From: Diphasiastrum complanatum
Lineage: Eukaryota > Streptophyta > Lycopodiopsida > Lycopodiales > Lycopodiaceae
Length of the DNA stretch: 64,000 bases
Direction of reading: 5' to 3'
Assembly (NCBI GenBank): GCA_029204225.1
Contig: CM055113.1
Coordinates: 8,112,852 to 8,176,851 of the forward strand
The notes under the pieces: model-generated
Database searches by the model: none
Seen by the model: the letters and a program-made list of their open reading frames with translations, nothing else
Told to the model about the DNA's origin: nothing
Position numbers and translations under genes: made by a program
Shown: piece by piece, positions 38,221 through 49,100 of the stretch
Layout of the letters: each line of letters starts with the position of its first letter
Position numbering within the stretch: the stretch's first letter is position 1

Positions 38221-39006
38221 TCATAGCAACACCCTCACCATATCCATGATAAGATCTCTTTGGTAGAAATCATTTGCCAACATCTTTGAAGAGCATTCCA
38301 CCAATTTGCCACTATATCCATGTGCTTCCTCCATGCTTGATGATGATCTTTGATTTAAAAGTACCACTTGCATGAAGATGGCTGCACCATGAATCAGAGG
38401 CTTCCATGCCTCATAAATATCACAAAGATCATAGAGATCAAGACCATAAGATGAGCAAAAGTGTCGATCATCAAGATTAAGCATTCTAGCTTGACTAGTC
38501 CACATACTATGAACTATATCCATAATGGATCTAATCCTGAAATCAAATACAATCTTTATCTTATTGAGGCTAAACACTTGCTCAAGGATGTAAGTGTCCT
38601 TCAAGGATGATTCACTTAATCTCAAGAGAAGTTTACAAATTGCCTCAGACCATGTAAAAACATGATTTTTCAAACTATGAACAACAACCTCATTCTTGCT
38701 CTTACTAGATCCAAGAGCATACTTTTGATGAGACAATATCTTGCTTTCTAAGCAGTTTGGAAACATATCTTATCGATGAATGACAAGTAATACGTCCATA
38801 CTAGAGGCATGATACAAGACAAGCATGACCTCACTCCAACTATGAGATGCAGAAACCTCATAAAAGTAAGATGGTACAGAAAGTAATGAAAGAGAAGCAT
38901 GAGAGAATATGTTGAAGTGAATAACGCCTGAAACTTGCCTCTCTTTACCATAAAAAATGATCCATAAAGACTTAGCCATCCATCTTGAAGACCCCCTTGA
39001 AATCAT
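38221..39006 (-). CDS. Unrecognised non-Copia reading frames inside element H
   Basis: Two minus-strand frames join: 39006-38770 (SSRWMAKSLWIIFYGKERQ, then the LYHASSMDVLLVIHR stretch) and 38766-38221 (181 codons; FTWSEAICKLLLRLSESSLK, then SMWTSQARMLNLDD). Both look like protein, but I cannot match them to gag, protease, integrase, RT or RNase H. They occupy the place next to the purine tract and 3' LTR where RNase H should be. A captured host gene fragment or an extra retroelement gene are both possible. The two frames need a frameshift, so any gene is probably broken. Confidence 0.4.
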
Positions 39007-39007
39007 A

Positions 39008-40055
39008 TGTTGAGGATGTCGGAAATAGGTGAGTAATGGAATAGCGGAAACTTCCTACTTCCAATGCATGACTACGCCTATAAAAAATTGAACAAAGCAA
39101 TAGTGATGGGAATCACGTCCAATCTTAAGCAGCTAACTTTTGCTAGATACTAAGTGACTACATAGCCAAACATAAAGTATTGAATTCTCAGACAATTTCT
39201 ACTACTTACAAAAGCAATACAGAGATGCATGCATTTTGACACAAACTGAACGCAATAAGGAAATAGTATTGATTAAAAAAAAAAACAAGATCAGATGCTA
39301 ATGATTGCAAAACAATAGCAGATAAAAACCGCACACTCTAAGGCTATCTTTGAGTAACTGAGAATAAGTCCGAAATAAGCGACTTTGCTGGTAAGTAGTA
39401 ACACAATAGCAACTCTCAAATAAATCTCTAAAAGACTGAGCTAGGATGCTCAAGAGAGTTCAAGCTTGAAAGCTTGATAGTGAGCTAACTACAATACATT
39501 CTGGTTGTGAATGATCTACTTGATAAGGGCGCAAGAAGCGTTGTGTAATAACACTCAACTCCTTCACAATTCACAATGTTGATTGATCATTGATAATGAG
39601 ATGTATGAACAACTAATTTATACTACATGTTTAGGTCTTCAAATGCGATTGCCAGTTGGTTGGAGTCCACTGGCATTCATCCAGTTCCTTCTCAGAAATA
39701 ATTACTAATAAGCGGCGATGATTGCCATAAACAATTTTCTGCATAAGTGAACTAAAACTGTCACTTTGCATAAATGACAAACTGCCACAGGCGACAATGT
39801 TGCAAAAAGGTGGCAATGTCGGCTTTTGGAGAAATACAACAATGTCGCAAAATCTCATGTGCCAAAGTCATTCTCTTAACATTTGAGGCACTTTGAAAAA
39901 TGCAAAAAAAGCGACATTGCATTTTTACACGAGATTCCTGACAGGTGACACTATCGGGTTTCTAGAGAGAGAAAATATAGCACTGTTGTCAGACTCTGTG
40001 TATTTCTGCAAACTATGTAAAAACACGGAAAAATTCACACAGAACTGAATAAACA
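39008..40055 (-). repeat. LTR-like block, D/F type
   Basis: It starts TGTTGAGGATGTCGG and shares GCGGAA, ATGACTACGCCTAT and AGTGATGGGAATCACG with 27160-27594. Its right part (39780-39960) carries CGACAATGTTGC / GGCAATGTCGGC boxes like those of the D and F LTRs. I could not find a target duplication. The right boundary is approximate. Confidence 0.55.
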
Positions 40056-40059
40056 GTTG

Positions 40060-40201
40060 GATGAAGATGAAAAAATCGATTAGTCGAATAGTAGGAAGGA
40101 GAATAATGCAACAGAGGAGGCTCCTCCTCAAACCTCGACCCCATCACATCTTGATGGTCTTCAATAGATATGATTTGAGATGCATCTTGATATGTCTTAA
40201 T
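40060..40201 (-). pseudogene. Copia L, linker piece left of element K
   Basis: Read on the minus strand, this continues in frame from the integrase end at 45291 once element K and one CTCGG copy are removed (IKTYQDASQIISIEDH, then RFEEEPPLLHYSPSYY). This is the acidic, low-complexity linker between integrase and RT. Confidence 0.75.
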
Positions 40202-40206
40202 CTCGG

Positions 40207-41451
40207 TGTTGTAAAGCTACCTTTACAAGCTTTACTTCCGGCGCCATCGGCGCCAGCTATGTCCCCGGCGCCAGCAGCGCCCTTGCTGCTCCCGGCGCCA
40301 ACGGCGCCGGCGCCGCTCCCGGCGCCACTGTGACCAAAATCCAGCCGGCGCCAAGTTCCTATGGCTGAAAATCTTTGATCGGTTCTAGCAAAGTCCAGAG
40401 AGCTCAGATCGATGTGCAATCACCTCACACGATCTAGGCATGATTAAAGGAAGCCTAGGGATCAATAAAATCTAGAGAGAGAAAATGACTTTCTAGAAAG
40501 AGAAAATTCTAGAGAGAGAAAAACGTGCTTTACCAGCTTGGGTAGAGTGCTTGGTATGAGGGGGGTTGCCGAATCACACCAATACTATAGGGGAGTGCGG
40601 GTTGCGACTCAGGGCGAGCTCCAACCAAGTCTCAGCCTCCCTTGCTGGAATGTTGTCATGGCTCTCGCCTTGGCATGCTAGCGCCCCGGAGACTAGGGTC
40701 GGTCACACATTTGAAATGTAATCTTCTCAGATTTATCAATAAAGTGGGATTTTTCTCAAACTGACTCTGATTACCTTCTGGGTTTCAGTGTTCGGTAAAA
40801 GCGCCAGTTGTAAGGCCGCTTTCAAAATTTTTAACTTGGCACATAGCTGAGGGTCATATCCCGGGACGTCAGCGGTATGCCGTCAGGACCATTCGGTCCG
40901 TGGCGCCAGCGGTATGCTGTCGGGACCATTTGGTCCAGGAACTGGTTGTTTCCATATCTGTCGCGGCTTGTGGTTCTGAGTGTGCCTTGCATGAACGTGA
41001 ATGGGTTAAGCTCTTGGGGAACGGGCTCTAACCTGTCGGCTGAGTTGGATGGCTTGCTTGGGTGGATGTTACCTGTTTATGGCTGTCCAGTCTGGCGTGG
41101 TGCCAGGTTGGCTTCCAGCGCTCGTGACGAAGCTTTCAGTTGGTTAAGTCTGATGTAAGTCAAACCACTTGCTTGGAATGGATGTTACTCGTTTGTAACG
41201 AAGCTTCGAGTTGGTTAAGTTTGATGTATGTCGGGCGGCTTGCTTGGAGGGAAGTCACCCACGTCGGGACCCCCGATCTGGCATGGCGCCAGGTTGGATC
41301 TCAATGTTGGTTTTCGGAACTTCAAGTTGGTTAAGTCTGATCGTTGTTGGCGAGTTGGCTGCTTGTATGTCAAGTGGGTTTGGATGGCAAGAGTTGAAGG
41401 CTGGGAAGCTAAGTCGTGGTTCCCGGCTCCCTTTGGGATGCCTGCGCTACA
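40207..41451 (+). repeat. 5' LTR of K with GGCGCC cluster
   Basis: The first 150 bp hold eight GGCGCC palindromes (about 40238-40352) in a GC-rich patch unlike the rest of the window. An AATAAA signal is at 40738-40743. Alanine/proline frames through the GC patch differ between the two LTRs and are unlikely to be genes. Confidence 0.93.
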
Positions 41452-41453
41452 TG

Positions 41454-41466
41454 TGGTATCAGAGCC
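41454..41466 (+). other. Primer-binding site of K
   Basis: TGGTATCAGAGCC, two bases inside the 5' LTR, complementary to initiator tRNA-Met. Confidence 0.92.
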
Positions 41467-41537
41467 GACTGGCCGGTCAGCTATGCGGATCTCACGGAAA
41501 TGGCCACGGTTTGGGGTTCATCAAGACAACTGTTGTG

Positions 41538-41926
41538 CAAGGTGCTGCCCACAGTGTAAGCACGGGTGCGTCCACGGTCGGGGTGGTCAGCAGAACGGGG
41601 GACTTGATGAGTCAAGGTGCTGCCCTTGAGGTGTAAGCATGGTCAGTTCTCGCGGTTCGGGCCTGGCATTGTCTGCACGTAGGACGGATGAGGCAAAGTG
41701 CTGCCTAGGGAGGTGAAAGCACGGTCTGTAACTTGTGGGGTGCGGGGCGACATATTCGAACTGTACGGGTTAACCATTGATACAGAGATGCTGTTCGAAT
41801 TCGGGTGTAAAGCACGGGTGGTTAGCTGCCGGTGCGGGATAGCTGCCGATCGTTTAGCTATAAGGGCTATCGACCAAAAAGTGGTGGGGCGTGACTGAGG
41901 CAATGTGCTGCTTAATGGTGAAAGCA
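41538..41926 (+). repeat. Spaced stem-loop repeats in the K leader
   Basis: Four copies of CAARGTGCTGCC-n-GTGWAAGCAYGG lie at 41538-41565, 41613-41642, 41694-41724 and 41898-41926, with a half copy at 41805-41818. In each full copy GTGCT can pair with AGCAC or AGCAT, giving small hairpins. They lie 70-460 bases downstream of the primer site. Confidence 0.8.
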
Positions 41927-42205
41927 CGGATAGTTGGAGGAGTGTCCTATGTGGGCTGATTCCGTGATCGATTTGTATGGGCACGGCCAGGCAAAGGTCC
42001 GTTGGCAGGACCATCTTAAAGGGGGACCTTGTCTTTGTTACTTGTTAGTAAACCTGCCTGAGTGTCTTACTTGTACGTATTTGTGGTGAGTCTTAGTACT
42101 CGTGCTTTGCCTGGTTTGCATGATTGCTTGTGATACAAGGAGCTGATGGCTCGAGAAGGAACCTTTTCTTTTGAAGGCTGATGCCATCAAACAAAGAGGA
42201 CTACA

Positions 42206-42710
42206 GAATCTGTGGGGCGGATTTGCAGTTCAAGTACTCACACGTGAACGACAACGAAATGACTCAATGTTTGCAAAGGATGGATGGCTAGCCTGTTTCT
42301 TGGGTTAGTTTCATTTGCGACAACGCCCACCAGACGCAAGCAGGAAGTCAAAAGTTGGAAAGGGCCATTTCAGGGGAGATCTTCTATGGAGCAGTTGGTT
42401 TTCATTTTGGGACGGCCACCTTCGGAACTGAAACTCACTGAGCATGGGCGATATCCAGAATCTATGCGGCGGATTTGCAGTTCAAGTACTCGCACGTGAA
42501 CGACAACGAAATGACTCAATGTTTGCAAAGGATGGATGGCTAGCCTGTTTCTTGGGTTAGTTTCATTTGCGACAACGCCCACCAGACGCAAGCAGGAAGT
42601 CAAAAGTTGGAAAGGGCAATTTCAGGGGAGATCTTCTATAGCAGTTGGTCTTCATTTTGGGACGGGCACCTTCGGAACTGAAACTCACTGAGCATGGGTG
42701 ATATCCAGTA
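42206..42710 (+). repeat. 252-bp tandem duplication inside K
   Basis: The unit GAATCTRTGSGGCGGATTTG...GGGCGATATCCA occurs twice in a row with period 252 bp. The second copy has a small deletion at CTTCTATAGCAG. Confidence 0.9.
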
Positions 42711-43095
42711 TCAGTTGGGTTTTTTCTCAAAGGGGAAAAGACTAGGATCCTCTTCAGAGATTGGCAACGAGTTGGATCGAGCCATAATCCTAGCAGATGG
42801 GAAGCAAAGTGTTGGAAAGGCTTTTTGTCCGAAGAACTCTACTCTAAGTCCGATCAGCTGATTTATTAAGTGGAGGGGAACTATCACACATACCTCTCTC
42901 TTGGGGCAAATTTTGAATGAAAGTTGATCAAAATGGGGGCAAATTCAAGGTGACCTAGCCATACTCACATGAGGAGACTGGCGAACTTTGGACCTAATAA
43001 GTTGACAAGTTTTTGTTGTGGAAAGGAAAGTTTGTTATAGGCTTTCTCTGGACCAGCAATGATGAGGAAACATATGAGTACGCTGGCTTGTGTTG

Positions 43096-43450
43096 CGTGT
43101 AAGGCAGCTGATCAATGAAGGAATTGTGAAAGTTGAGTCTTGCATGAGAGACTTGGTATTTCGAACGGACGCTAAGGGACAATTTGCGTTGAGATCGGAT
43201 TCGTGCAAACTCTGGGTGCATGTTTCTGATTCAAAGAGAGCTACTTGAAGCCAAGCTCGATGTACACTTCTTGTTTTGACTGTGAGGCAACTAACCAGTG
43301 ATGGAATTGTGAAAGTCAAGTTTTGCGCGACGGACATGGTGCTTCAAACAAACGCGAAGAGATAGTTCGGATGCGGATCAAACTGGTGCGACCCTTTGGC
43401 TTTCCACGAGGTCAATGGTTACATTTGGGCTGATTCAAAGAGCTACTTCA
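43096..43450 (+). repeat. Degenerate 180-bp direct repeat inside K
   Basis: Two units share GTRAGGCARCT...GGAATTGTGAAAGT...ATTCAAAGAGCTACTT at about 43098-43255 and 43281-43450. In both, one frame reads VRQLxxxGIVKVxxC, faintly like the end of Copia RNase H, so K may descend from an autonomous element. That resemblance is weak. Confidence 0.5.
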
Positions 43451-44026
43451 AGCTAAGTGAGAGGTGCATTGCGGAGTACTCAATCTTTGCCTACCTTAAA
43501 GAGCCAAGATGGAAAAGTATCAAGATCAGGCTTGGACAAAGAGAGAAATCAAGGTGCAGAAGCAACAAGGCACGGAGTGGACCATAAAGTGGGCAATCAA
43601 ATGATAAATCCTTCGGCTCAGGGAGCCTTGATACCTGTGCGGAACTGAACAAATATGGAGCTCAGGGAGCTCAACACAAAATGCATCAAGGACAAATCAG
43701 GAGCTCAAAGGAGTTCCAAAGTCGAAAGTCAGAAGCGACAGGGGCGAACATTTCAAAGAAAGGCCTTTGTCACCAGTTAATAAGGTTCTCGGGTTTTACG
43801 AAAGCGATATCAAATCTACGCTTTTCCCAGACAAAGATATATTTTCAAGTTATGTAATTTTTCAGTACAAAGAGCTGAGCCTCCGACTTGTGGTGTGCCA
43901 GCTTCAATGTTAATAAAAAGTGGCCAGTAAATTGAGTACTGTGCCAAGTAGCTTAAATGTATAGTTATTTTAATTGGGAGACACCTTTACTTTAATCTGA
44001 CATCTGATGAGGACATCAGATTTTAT

Positions 44027-44040
44027 AAAGGTGGGGTGGA
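44027..44040 (+). other. Polypurine tract of K
   Basis: AAAGGTGGGGTGGA directly precedes the 3' LTR start TGTTGTAAAG. Confidence 0.9.
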
Positions 44041-45285
44041 TGTTGTAAAGCTACCTTTACAAGCTTTACTTCCGGTGCCATCGGCGCCAGCTATGTCCCC
44101 GGCGCCAGCAGCGCCCCTGCTGCTCTCGGCGCCAACGGCGCCGGCGCCGCTCCCGGCGCCGATGTGACCAGAATCCAGCTGGCGCCAAGTTCCTATGGCT
44201 GAAAATCTTTGATCGGTTCTAGCAAAGTCCAGAGAGCTCAGAACGATGTGCAATCACCTCACACGATCTAGGCATGATTAAAGGAAGCCTAGGGATCAAT
44301 AAAATCTAGAGAGAGAAAATGACTTTCTAGAAAGAGAAAATCCTAGAGAGAGAAAAACGTGCTTTACCAGCTTGGGTAGAGTGCTTGGTATGAGGGGGGG
44401 TGCCGAATCACACCAATACTATAGGGGAGTGCGGGTTGCGACTCAGGGCGAGCTCCAACCAAGTCTCAGCCTCCCTTGCTGGAATGTTGTCATGGCTCTC
44501 GCCTTGGCATGCTAGCGCCCCGGAGACTAGGGTCGGTCACACAGTTGAAATGTAACCTTCTCAGATTTATCAATAAAGTGGGATTTTTCTCAAACTGACT
44601 CTGATTACCTTCTGGGTTTCAGTGTTCGGTAAAAGCGCTAGTTGTAAGGCCGCTTTCAAAATTTTTAACTTGGCACATAGCTGAGGGTCGTATCCCGGGA
44701 CGCCAGCGGTATGCCGTCAGGACCATTCGGTCCGTGGTGCCAGCGGTATGCTGTCGGGACCATTTGGTCCAGGAACTGGTTGTTTTCATATCTGTCGCGG
44801 CTTGTGGTTCTTAGTGTGCCTTGCATGAACGTGAATGGGTTAAGCTCTTGGGGAACGGGCTCTAACCTGTCGGCTGAGTTGGATGGCTTGCTTGGGTGGA
44901 TGTTACCTGTTTATGGCTGTCCAGTCTGGCGTGGCGCCAGGTTGGCTTCCAGCGCTCGTGACGAAGCTTTCAGTTGAATAAGTCTGATGTAAGTCAAACC
45001 ACTTGCTTGGAATGGATGTTACTCGTTTGTAACGAAGCTTCGAGTTGGTTAAGTTTGATGTATGTCGGGCGGCTTGCTTGGAGGGAAGTCACCCACGTCG
45101 GGACCCCCCATCTGGCATGGCACCAGGTTGGATCTCAATGTTGGTTTTCGGAACTTCAAGTTGGTTAAGTCTGATCGTTGTTGGCGAGTTGGCTGCTTGT
45201 ATGTCAAGTGGGTTTGGATGGCAAGAGTTGAAGGCTGAGAAGCTAAGTCGTGGTTCCCGGCTCCCTTTGGGATGCCTGCGCTACA
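44041..45285 (+). repeat. 3' LTR of K
   Basis: 1245 bp, the same length as the 5' LTR, with seven intact GGCGCC sites (one has decayed to GGTGCC). AATAAA is at 44572-44577. It is followed by CTCGG. Confidence 0.95.
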
Positions 45286-45831
45286 CTCGGCCCTTTCCAA
45301 GGTTGAATGTAGATCTTCATAAAGTATGACACCTTTACTCTTAATCACTTTTGAAATAGAGAGTATAAAGGCTTTATAGGCCTCCTCGGTGGATAAGCAT
45401 CCAACCATGATCCATGAGCTTGGATCATCCTTCCTCTTTGTTTCCAAGGAAATATGTGCAAAGTAAGATCCTCCAAAGACACTAAGGCAATCAATCTTAG
45501 GGATCCAATTTGTAGATGCCTTCATATCTTGATCCATGAGCAAGGATCTCACCATACTTCTTGATCACACAATTGTCAATTTGGAAATTGACATCAAGGC
45601 CACCGTCAAGTAATTGGTCAACACTTAAAAGATTCTTTGTAAGCTTTGGAACAAAAAGAATCTTGTGAAGAGATAGAACTTTTGATGATGCAAGCTTCAA
45701 GAGAATAGTCCCTACTCCAATTTTGCACTCTTGATCACTTGAAATATATATGGACTTCTTGATTCCTTCATAAGGCATAATAGATGAGAAGGAATCCTTG
45801 GAGGTACACATATGAGATGATGCTCCACTAC
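45286..45831 (-). pseudogene. Copia L, protease to integrase end
   Basis: Minus-strand coding right of K. It has the protease region from SSGASSHM near 45815, VPKLTKNLLSVDQLLDGG near 45650, then a deletion that drops the integrase core and joins KLDP to the integrase C-terminal VFGGSYFAHI near 45500. It ends in SKVIKSKGVILYEDLHSTLE at the K insertion. The sequence is closest to Copia A among the elements here. Confidence 0.85.
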
Positions 45832-46101
45832 TTAGATTTTGCTTTGAACAGGAACACAGATCATGCTACACAATAACACAGACAGAAAACACTTTTCAGA
45901 GCAAGCTCACATAGCAACTATATTTCTCAAAATGAAATTACACTATACATATAGTTGTTCACTTAGGCAACCCATGCATGACCCAAGTTGCCGTTGGCAG
46001 GATGCGTGTCCTGTCGACTTGCCTCGTGGCGAGGCCAATTGGCCCTTATCAACTGATAGGACCCACAGTACCGTAGCACAGTGATTCTACTTTGATTCTA
46101 A
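45832..46101 (-). repeat. Copia M 3' LTR, 270 bp
   Basis: Read on the minus strand it starts TTAGAATCAAAG directly after a purine tract (AAGGGAGAGAG, 46102-46116) and ends AAAATCTAA, so its ends are TTAGA..TCTAA rather than TG..CA. Its first 150 bases match 57663-57817 in opposite orientation. It adjoins the protease motif of Copia L. Confidence 0.65.
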
Positions 46102-46160
46102 CTCTCTCCCTTAAAGTAGAGTCTATTTTTTTTTATACTGTCGTATACATAGCTTTAAAG

Positions 46161-49100
46161 TCAACAAACTTTAAGTACAGAAAGCTTTGATCTAAACTTA
46201 TCAAACTTTTCTCCAAGGGGCTTAGTGAAAATATAAGCTAGTTGTTCTTCTGTACTACAATGAACAACATGAATTTCATGACTCAGCAGCCTCTCACATA
46301 TAAAGTGATACTGAATCTCAATGTGTTTGGTTCTCGCATGGAACACTAGACTCTTTGCTAGCTGAATGCCACTCTGATTGTCGCTATGTAAAGTTGTGGA
46401 ATTTTTTTGCTTCATGCCAATTTCTTCCAAGATTTGTCTCAACCATATAGCTTCTTGTGCAACACTTCACATTGCGTTATACTTTGTTTCTGTGGTGGAA
46501 AGAGCAATTGTACTTTGCTTCTTACTAGACCAGGAAAAGCAACTGCCACAAAGCTAGAATACATACCTTGTGGTGGATCTACGATCATCATAGTCACCTC
46601 CCCAATCCGCATCCACATAGCCACACAACTCAGGTAAACCCTCATGCTTTTTGTAAATCAAGCCATAATCTGAAGTGCCTTTTACATAATGAAAAATGCG
46701 CTTAGCTACCTTCCAATGCATTTATGTAGGTGCTGTCATAAACTGACTTACAATACCAGCAACATAGCATATAGTCGTGGTAAGGTAAATCAAGCTCCCT
46801 ACTAACTGCCTATACAACATAACATCAAATGCTTAGAAAGCTTTTTACCTGGCTCAATAGGAGATTCACTGGTTTGCAATTCTGCAACCTAAACCTATGC
46901 AGCAACTCTTTGACATACTTCACCTGTGTTAAACCCACTTCGTGTCCTTTTTGCCACACCTCTACTCCAAGGCAATAATGCATCAGGCTGAGATTTGTCA
47001 TCTTGAATTGTTCCATGAGGTCTTTCTTGATCATGTCTATCATCTCTTGATTATTTCCCGTAATAATCAAGTCATCAACGTAAAGAGCAATCAAAGCAAC
47101 CATAACATCAAAGCATAAGACATACATATTTGGATCAGAATGTGTTCTCACCATCCTCTTTGAATGAAATTAGGCATCAATCCTGCTATACCACGCACGT
47201 GGTGCCTGTTTAAGACCATAAAGTGCTTTCTTCAAGCGACATACTTTATTTTCCTGTCCCTTCACTACAAAGCCTTCAGGTTGATCCATGAACACTTCTT
47301 CTTCTAACTCATCATTTAGAAAAACAGATTTCACACCCATCTAATGCAAAGGCCAACCAAAATGTGAAGCTAAAGCAATAAGTAGACGTAGAGTATTCCA
47401 CTTACATACTTGGCGCAAAGGTCTCCTCATAGTCAATGCCTTTACTTTGTGCATACCCTTTGATCACCAATCTTGCCTTGTGCTTTGCTATGCTTTCATC
47501 TCCCATGGCCTTGACCCAAATGTCATCATCCTTTGCTTCACTGTAGGGTCGAAGATCTTGTGTAGTATAGCCCTCCCGCTTGTCAACAAGGGTTAGATCA
47601 CTGGATAGGTACCTAACTATGCATAGATGCTATTTTTAATTAGTTTCCTGCTTTCTCCCTTAACTAACACTACCCTCCTTTAATCTACTCCTCTACACTA
47701 ACATTCATCATGCTTTTGGGTGAAGGGAAAGGATAGACAAGAAGAGGAAGAGAGAAGAGAAGAGAGGAAGAGAGAGAGATGAGATGGAGGTTACGTCAAA
47801 TGCTCATTGTCATTGCTTATGGAGAAATCTTAACTAATCACAAACAAGAAGCATGGAAGAAATGGAAATAACAAGCAACACAACAATAGCATAAGCAAGA
47901 TTGATTATCAAATGAGGATTCTTGAGCTCTCAAAATAGTAGAGTCTCCTCCTCTCTATTAAGCATGCAAATAGTGTACAAATGGTGCCTTTTTATAAGAT
48001 GGGGAAGGCCCTTGCCCCTCAATCCTATTGGCTAATATTCACATTGATCCTATCCATTCATCTTGGACCCAACTTGATCCAAGAGTCCACAAAAAGTACA
48101 TTGGAAATCACAAGATTTATGTGAGTCCAAAATTGGACCCAACTCTAAAAAGTAAACTCTAAGTTTAAAATTGACTTTGGGCCTCAAGTTTTATTTTAAT
48201 TACAAAGGCCCAAGTCTGTTTGATTTTATTTACACTTTGGCTTGCGTGCTCATTGGGCCATGTGCTTATATGCGCAGGATGCCATGCCCTCGCAACCCAT
48301 TTTATTGAACGATTTTATTTATTTATACTTTGTTGGGAATACCCCCAACATTCACCATAAGTCGAAGGTTCTTTGCTTTGAATAATGCTCGATAAGAGAG
48401 CATAATTTGCTTCATACCTTTCAGGTTGTGTCTTCTCTCTTGTTGATCTTCGTAGCACTCCCTGACTAGATGATCCTGAAAAGCCATCCATATTGCGGCT
48501 CTCCAACAATCTCTCAAACCACTTAGGAAGCTTTCTATCAGGTGATTGGCTTCCTGGTGAAAATGTATCCCACGATACATCCTTCTCCTTGCGTTTGTCA
48601 CCTACAACTTCAATCCTTCTTGCACCAAAAGGTTTGTCTCTACCTCTCCAACCTGTCTCTTGAGGTTGAGTAGTAGTATCTTGAGATGTATCCTCATGTT
48701 CATCACTTAGAAGGTCAATGAATGGATCATCATTAGGAGATATCCTCACTAAACCATCTTTTCCACTGGATGTATCTATCTTCTCAGCATCCTCGTCTTC
48801 ATACATCTTGGATTCATCAAAGATAACATGGATTTTGTTTTCCACTGGATCAAAACATCTATAGCCCTTCACACGATCATCATATCCTAGGAATATACAC
48901 TTGATAGCTTTTACATCAAGTTTACGTCTCTCTTCCTTAGGAATGTGTACAAAGGCCTTACATCCAAAGATTCGCAAGTGGTTCACCTTTGGCTTCTTCT
49001 TCGTGAATGGTTCCTTAGGTGTTATCTTTGGTATGGTAATGGTAGGACTTCTATTTTGAAGATAGATTGTCGTACTGCATGTTCCTGACCCAAAATCTTT

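Larger units (their letters stand above)
40207..45285 (+). mobile_element. Non-autonomous LTR retrotransposon K
   Basis: Two LTRs of exactly 1245 bp (40207-41451 and 44041-45285) start TGTTGTAAAG and end GCGCTACA. The target duplication CTCGG is at 40202-40206 and 45286-45290. The primer site TGGTATCAGAGCC is at 41454-41466 and the purine tract AAAGGTGGGGTGGA at 44027-44040. The 2.6-kb interior has no gag or pol, so K must use proteins of another element (LARD type). LTR identity is about 98%, with most changes being C/T or G/A. It is inserted in Copia L. A third K LTR lies at 63595-64000. Confidence 0.93.

Noticed and set aside
40061-40333. Plus-strand Ala/Pro-rich frame through the GC patch of the K LTR
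   Set aside because: The frame is made by GGCGCC repeats, differs in the other LTR and has no gene context.
41698-41898. Plus-strand frame in the K leader
   Set aside because: It overlaps the spaced stem-loop repeats, has no motif and belongs to an element with no other coding, so a non-coding leader is the simpler reading.
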